From the NCBI RefSeq assembly GCF_016758175.1, contig NZ_QYAB01000004.1, forward strand, positions 186,001 through 250,000: DNA of 64,000 bases, read 5' to 3'. Each line of letters opens with the position of its first letter. Positions within the stretch are counted from its first letter, which is position 1. A model generated the notes under the pieces. That model saw only the letters and a program-made list of their open reading frames with translations, had not been told where the DNA came from and ran no database searches. Position numbers and translations under genes: made by a program. Source of the stretch: Leucobacter zeae. GTDB taxonomy: Bacteria; Actinomycetota; Actinomycetes; Actinomycetales; Microbacteriaceae. Of the stretch, positions 60,308-64,000 are shown piece after piece.

Positions 60308-61843
60308 ATGAGCAGGCACATCGACGTCAGGCAGAACACCTACCTCGACTCCGTCTCGCTCATGTCGATGAGCACCCGGGCGAACGCCGTCGACGGCGTC
60401 ACGCAGGCCCTGCTCGGCATGGCGACCCCGATGAACCGGGAGGTGCTCGCGAACCTCGGGATCGAGGATCCCGCGCTCGACGCGGCGCGCCCGAGCGACC
60501 TCATGATCGTGATCGACGCGGCCGACGATCTGCTCGACGCCGCGATCACGGCAGTCGACGACATCCTCGCGCGCAAGCAGCGGGCCGGAGCCGAGCGCGG
60601 CGAGACCCGCCACCGCACGCTCGACGCCGCGTTCGCGGAGGCCCCGGATACGAACCTCGTACTCATCTCGGTCAACGGCGCGTTCGCCGCACGGGAGGCG
60701 CGCACGGCGCTCGACGCCGGCAAGCACGTCATGATCTTCTCGGACAACGTCCCCGTCGAGGACGAGCTCGCGCTCAAGCGCCTCGCGCACGAACGCGGAC
60801 TCATCGTGATGGGGCCCGACTGCGGGACCGCGATCATCAACGGCACGGCGCTCGCATTCGCCAACGCCGTGCGGCGCGGCCCGATCGGGATCGTCGGCGC
60901 CTCGGGCACGGGCAGCCAGGAGGTCTCGGTGCGGATCCACGACTTCGGCGGCGGCGTCTCGCAGCTGATCGGCACCGGCGGCCGCGACCTCTCGACCGAC
61001 ATCGGGGGCATCTCGATGATCGACGGGATCCGCGCCCTCGACGCGGACCCGGGGACCGAGGTCATCGTCGTCGTCTCGAAGCCGCCTGCCGAGGAGGTCG
61101 CGGAGCGCGTGCTCGCCGTCGCGGGCGCCGCCTCGAAGCCCGTCTTCGTCTCGTTCCTCGGGTCGGATCGCACCGACTCCGGATACGCCAACGTCACGCT
61201 GGTGCGGGGCACCAAGCCGCTCGCCCTCTCCGCGGTCGTCGCTTCGGGCGTCGACGAGTCGACCCTCGACACGCACCCGCTCAACCTCCCGCTGATCGAG
61301 GAGGTGCGCGCCCGGCTCGCACCCGAGCAGCGGTACATCCGCGGGCTGTTCTGCGGCGGCACCCTCTGCGACGAGGCGATGTTCGCGGCGCTCGCGAAAC
61401 TCGACGGCGTCTACTCGAACATCCAGAAGGACCCATCGAAGCTCCTCGGGGCCGCGGACGCGTCGCGCGAGCACACCTTCCTCGACATGGGCGACGACGA
61501 CTTCACGAACGGGCGCCCGCACCCGATGATCGATCCGTCGCTGCGTCTCGCGCGGATCGTCGAGGAGGCTCGGGATCCGGAGGTCGCCGTGCTCGCCCTC
61601 GACTTCGTGCTCGGCTACGGTGCGCACGAGGATCCGGTCGGGGTCACCCTGCCCGCCATCGCCGAGGCCCGCGCCCTCGCGGCCGCGCGCGGCAGGCACC
61701 TCGAGATCCTGGGCTACGTGCTCGGCACGGAGCTCGACACCCCGAGCCTCGCCGCGCAGGTCGCGCAGCTCGAGGCCGCCGGGGTCACGATCGCCTCCTC
61801 CTCCACCAACCTGGGCCTGCTGGCCCGCGAGTTCGTCGCCTGA
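60308..61843 (+). CDS. fdrA: FdrA family protein (acyl-CoA synthetase-like carbamoyltransferase subunit)
   Basis: A 511-residue protein related to the succinyl-CoA synthetase alpha chain. Blocks include NTYLDSVSLMSMSTRANAVD, IVMGPDCGTAIINGTALAFA, GIVGASGTGSQEVSVRIHDF and FCGGTLCDEAMFAAL. E. coli FdrA is reported as one of three subunits of oxamate carbamoyltransferase. GAGAGGA precedes ATG 60308. The DUF1116 gene follows 25 bp downstream; carbamate kinase and DUF2877 are divergent. Confidence 0.9.
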   Translation: MSRHIDVRQNTYLDSVSLMSMSTRANAVDGVTQALLGMATPMNREVLANLGIEDPALDAARPSDLMIVIDAADDLLDAAITAVDDILARKQRAGAERGETRHRTLDAAFAEAPDTNLVLISVNGAFAAREARTALDAGKHVMIFSDNVPVEDELALKRLAHERGLIVMGPDCGTAIINGTALAFANAVRRGPIGIVGASGTGSQEVSVRIHDFGGGVSQLIGTGGRDLSTDIGGISMIDGIRALDADPGTEVIVVVSKPPAEEVAERVLAVAGAASKPVFVSFLGSDRTDSGYANVTLVRGTKPLALSAVVASGVDESTLDTHPLNLPLIEEVRARLAPEQRYIRGLFCGGTLCDEAMFAALAKLDGVYSNIQKDPSKLLGAADASREHTFLDMGDDDFTNGRPHPMIDPSLRLARIVEEARDPEVAVLALDFVLGYGAHEDPVGVTLPAIAEARALAAARGRHLEILGYVLGTELDTPSLAAQVAQLEAAGVTIASSSTNLGLLAREFVA

Positions 61844-61868
61844 ACCGCGACGGCAAGGAGCATCATCG

Positions 61869-63290
61869 ATGAGCATCAACGACCTGTTCACCAGCGCCCT
61901 CAAGCCGGTGAACCTCGGCCTCGACATGTTCGCCGACGACCTGCGCGCGCAGGGCGTCGAGCCAGTCCTCATGGACTGGACCCCGCCGGGCGGCGGCGAC
62001 CCCGAGATGATCTCGGCGCTCGGCCGCCTCGAGCGGCCCGGGGTCGCCGAGAAGATCGACGCGGCCAACCAGGTCGCGCTCGAGCGCATCCTCTCGTCCC
62101 AGCCGTTCCTCGAGGGTTTCGGACAGGCGATCGACACCGTGCCGGGCATGACCGCGAAGACGATCCTGCACGCCGGCCCCCCGATCGAGTTCACCCGCAT
62201 GTCGGGCCCGATGCAGGGCGCTGTCACGGGCGCGCTCGTCTTCGAGGGCCTCGCGGGGGACCTCGACGAGGCCTTCGAGCTCGCCGCATCGGGCGAGATC
62301 GACTTCTCGCCCTGCCACGAGCACCAGTCGGTCGGCTCGATGGCGGGCGTCACGAGCGCGAGCATGTGGGTGCACCGGGTCGTGAACCGCACGCACGGCA
62401 ACACCGCGTACACGAACCTCTCCGAGCAGCTGTCGAAGATCCTCCGGTTCGGCGCGAACGATCAGTCGGTCATCGACCGCCTGAACTGGATGCGCGACGT
62501 GTTCGGCCCCGTGCTCGCGGGCGCGATGGAGCTGAACGCCGACGGCATCGACCTGCGTCTCATGCTGTCCCAGGCGCTGCACATGGGCGACGAGGCGCAC
62601 AACCGCAATGTGGCAGGCACCACCCTGCTCATTCAGGCGCTCGCCCCCTACATCCTCGAGACCGACTTCACCACGAAGGAGAAGCGCGAGGTCTTCGACT
62701 TCGTCGCATCGTCCGACTACTTCTCCGGCCCGACCTGGATGGTCGCGGCGAAGGCCTCGATGGACGCCGCGAACGGCATCGAGCACTCGACCGTGGTCAC
62801 GACGATGGCGCGCAACGGCGTGGACTTCGGGATCCGGGTCTCGGGCACCGGCGACCAGTGGTTCACCGGGCCGGCGCAGCAGGTGGTCGGTCCGATGTTC
62901 GCCGGCTACACCCCCGCGGACTCAGGTCTCGACATGGGCGACTCCGCGATCACCGAGACCTTCGGCATCGGCGGCTTCGCGATGGCCGCGGCCCCCGCGA
63001 TCGTCGCCCTCGTCGGCGGCACGGTCGAGGAGGCCATGGGCTACTCGCGCACCATGAACGCGATCACCACGGGCAACAACCCGAACATCACGATCCCCGC
63101 GCTCGACTTCATGGGCGTCCCTTCGGGCATCGACGTGCGCAAGGTCATGGAGACCGGCATCCTGCCGATCATCAACACCGCGATCGCGCACAAGGATCCG
63201 GGAATCGGCATGATCGGCGCCGGCATCACCCACCCGCCCGTCGGGGCCTTCCGCGACGCGCTCACCGCGCTCGCGGATCGGATCGCATAG
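61869..63290 (+). CDS. DUF1116 protein, YlbE/YahG-like carbamoyltransferase component
   Basis: A 473-residue protein of the YlbE/YahG family. LMDWTPPGGGDPEMISALGR, the histidine-rich FSPCHEHQSVGSMAGVTSAS, QALHMGDEAHNRNVAGT and NGVDFGIRVSGTGDQWFTGP are the conserved blocks, several with likely catalytic His/Asp. With FdrA and the DUF2877 protein it would make the carbamoyltransferase. AAGGAG precedes ATG 61869. In a unit with fdrA and the permease. Confidence 0.9.
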   Translation: MSINDLFTSALKPVNLGLDMFADDLRAQGVEPVLMDWTPPGGGDPEMISALGRLERPGVAEKIDAANQVALERILSSQPFLEGFGQAIDTVPGMTAKTILHAGPPIEFTRMSGPMQGAVTGALVFEGLAGDLDEAFELAASGEIDFSPCHEHQSVGSMAGVTSASMWVHRVVNRTHGNTAYTNLSEQLSKILRFGANDQSVIDRLNWMRDVFGPVLAGAMELNADGIDLRLMLSQALHMGDEAHNRNVAGTTLLIQALAPYILETDFTTKEKREVFDFVASSDYFSGPTWMVAAKASMDAANGIEHSTVVTTMARNGVDFGIRVSGTGDQWFTGPAQQVVGPMFAGYTPADSGLDMGDSAITETFGIGGFAMAAAPAIVALVGGTVEEAMGYSRTMNAITTGNNPNITIPALDFMGVPSGIDVRKVMETGILPIINTAIAHKDPGIGMIGAGITHPPVGAFRDALTALADRIA

Positions 63291-63387
63291 GCCGCGCCGC
63301 CGCACCTCCCCGTCATTCCGCGCCAGCGGGGCGGCTCGCTGGAACCGCCCCGTCCGCCCCCTCCCGCATCACCGAAGAAGGTCCCCC

Positions 63388-64000
63388 ATGCCCGCAGCAA
63401 CCACCGAAGACGCGCCGACAGGCGCCCCAGCCGCATCCGATTCCGCCGAGCGGCCCCGCACGCTGAAGCGGCAGCTCGGCCTCCCGTCGCTCGTAGCCTA
63501 CGGCCTGACGTCGATGGGCGTGCTCTCCGTCGTCTCGGTCTACGGCCCCGGCACCCAGATCAGCGACGGGCACCTGCCCGCGGCCTACGTCCTCGCGGTC
63601 GTCATCATGCTCTTCACGGCGCACAGCTACGGACGCATGGCCGTGCACGTCCCCATCACGGGCGGCGCGTACGCCTACGCGACCCGTGGCTTCGGGCAGT
63701 TCACGGGCTTCCTCACCGGCTGGGTGATGATGCTCGACTACCTCTTCCTGCCGATGGTCAACTTCCTGTTGTTCGGCCTGTACTTCAACAGCCTGTTCAC
63801 CGGGGTCGCCCCGTGGGCGGGCACCCTCGTCTGCCTGCTGATCGTCGCGGTGCTCAGCGTCATCGGCGTGGGCTGGATCAAGCGCATGAACACGGTGGTC
63901 GTCCTCGCGTCGGTGCTGGTGATCCTGGCGTTCCTCGTGCTCGCCGTGCTCAACGCGCCCGGGCTGAGCCTCGAAGCCGTCATGCGCCCGCTCTCCGTCG
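63388..64000 (+). CDS. APC family permease (partial)
   Basis: The first 204 codons; the gene leaves the right edge. After a hydrophilic lead of about 27 residues the APC core begins, LGLPSLVAYGLTSMGVLSVV, followed by ITGGAYAYATRGFGQFTGFL, typical of amino-acid/polyamine permeases. Six hydrophobic segments are present. It probably imports the substrate or exports an amine product of the FdrA/DUF1116 system. GAAGG precedes ATG 63388; the gap from the DUF1116 gene is 97 bp and contains a CGTCATTCCGCG fragment like family D. Confidence 0.88.
   Translation, partial: MPAATTEDAPTGAPAASDSAERPRTLKRQLGLPSLVAYGLTSMGVLSVVSVYGPGTQISDGHLPAAYVLAVVIMLFTAHSYGRMAVHVPITGGAYAYATRGFGQFTGFLTGWVMMLDYLFLPMVNFLLFGLYFNSLFTGVAPWAGTLVCLLIVAVLSVIGVGWIKRMNTVVVLASVLVILAFLVLAVLNAPGLSLEAVMRPLSV

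Overview
The window is a high-GC, gene-dense chromosomal segment of an actinobacterium. The zinc-free ribosomal trio rpmB-rpmG-rpsN beside hup, a bioYMN biotin importer, a TPM/DUF5129-like secreted protein, TAGGCT-type -10 elements and leaderless starts all fit Microbacteriaceae (Leucobacter-like). The genus is inference. I see no tRNA, rRNA, CRISPR, IS element or prophage.

Layout. 1-9.4 kb: the start of a membrane protein, hup, a GntR regulator, a copper set (copZ, His-motif membrane protein, copA) behind a CsoR-type operator, ribosomal proteins S14/L33/L28, an acyltransferase and a TPM-type membrane protein. 9.5-17 kb: a HAD-like lipoprotein phosphatase, then an amino-acid ABC importer whose operon ends in an acetolactate-synthase-like TPP enzyme, and an MHS transporter. 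17-24 kb: gcvPA-gcvPB with an AcoX/NAD-kinase-like gene, divergent from a YtcJ-type amidohydrolase and a hydroxyacyl-CoA dehydrogenase. 24-34 kb: aldehyde dehydrogenase, LysN/MocR-type aminotransferase, PucR regulator, DadA-like oxidase, SDR, MHS transporter and a DAACS symporter. 34-37 kb: BioQ-like TetR, operator and bioYMN. 37-40.4 kb: glutathione-independent formaldehyde dehydrogenase type ADH with a divergent AraC regulator, SseB and DUF308 proteins.

40.5-64 kb is the most interesting part: three ATP-coupled systems aimed at cyclic amides, ureides or carbamoyl compounds. (i) pxpA-accB-accC-pxpB-pxpC-tautomerase is a 5-oxoprolinase-type set carrying its own biotin carrier and biotin carboxylase. 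(ii) hyuA-hyuB plus an NCS1 permease, flanked by two PucR regulators. (iii) carbamate kinase-DUF2877-ankyrin, divergent from fdrA-DUF1116-permease; in E. coli the homologous FdrA/YlbE/YlbF set is reported as oxamate carbamoyltransferase. Together these could import ring amides, open them with ATP, and recover ATP from carbamoyl phosphate. Substrates are not determined by the sequence. Biotin uptake (bioYMN) in the same window would supply the cofactor for system (i).

Intergenic structure. Nearly every gene-end gap carries a long, often perfect palindrome. I distinguish four families (A-D) with several copies each. Copies differ by paired changes in both arms. They lie at 3' ends, mostly between convergent genes, so they probably act as terminators or REP-like elements. 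At least seven genes start exactly 6 nt after a TAnnnT-like -10, implying leaderless transcripts.
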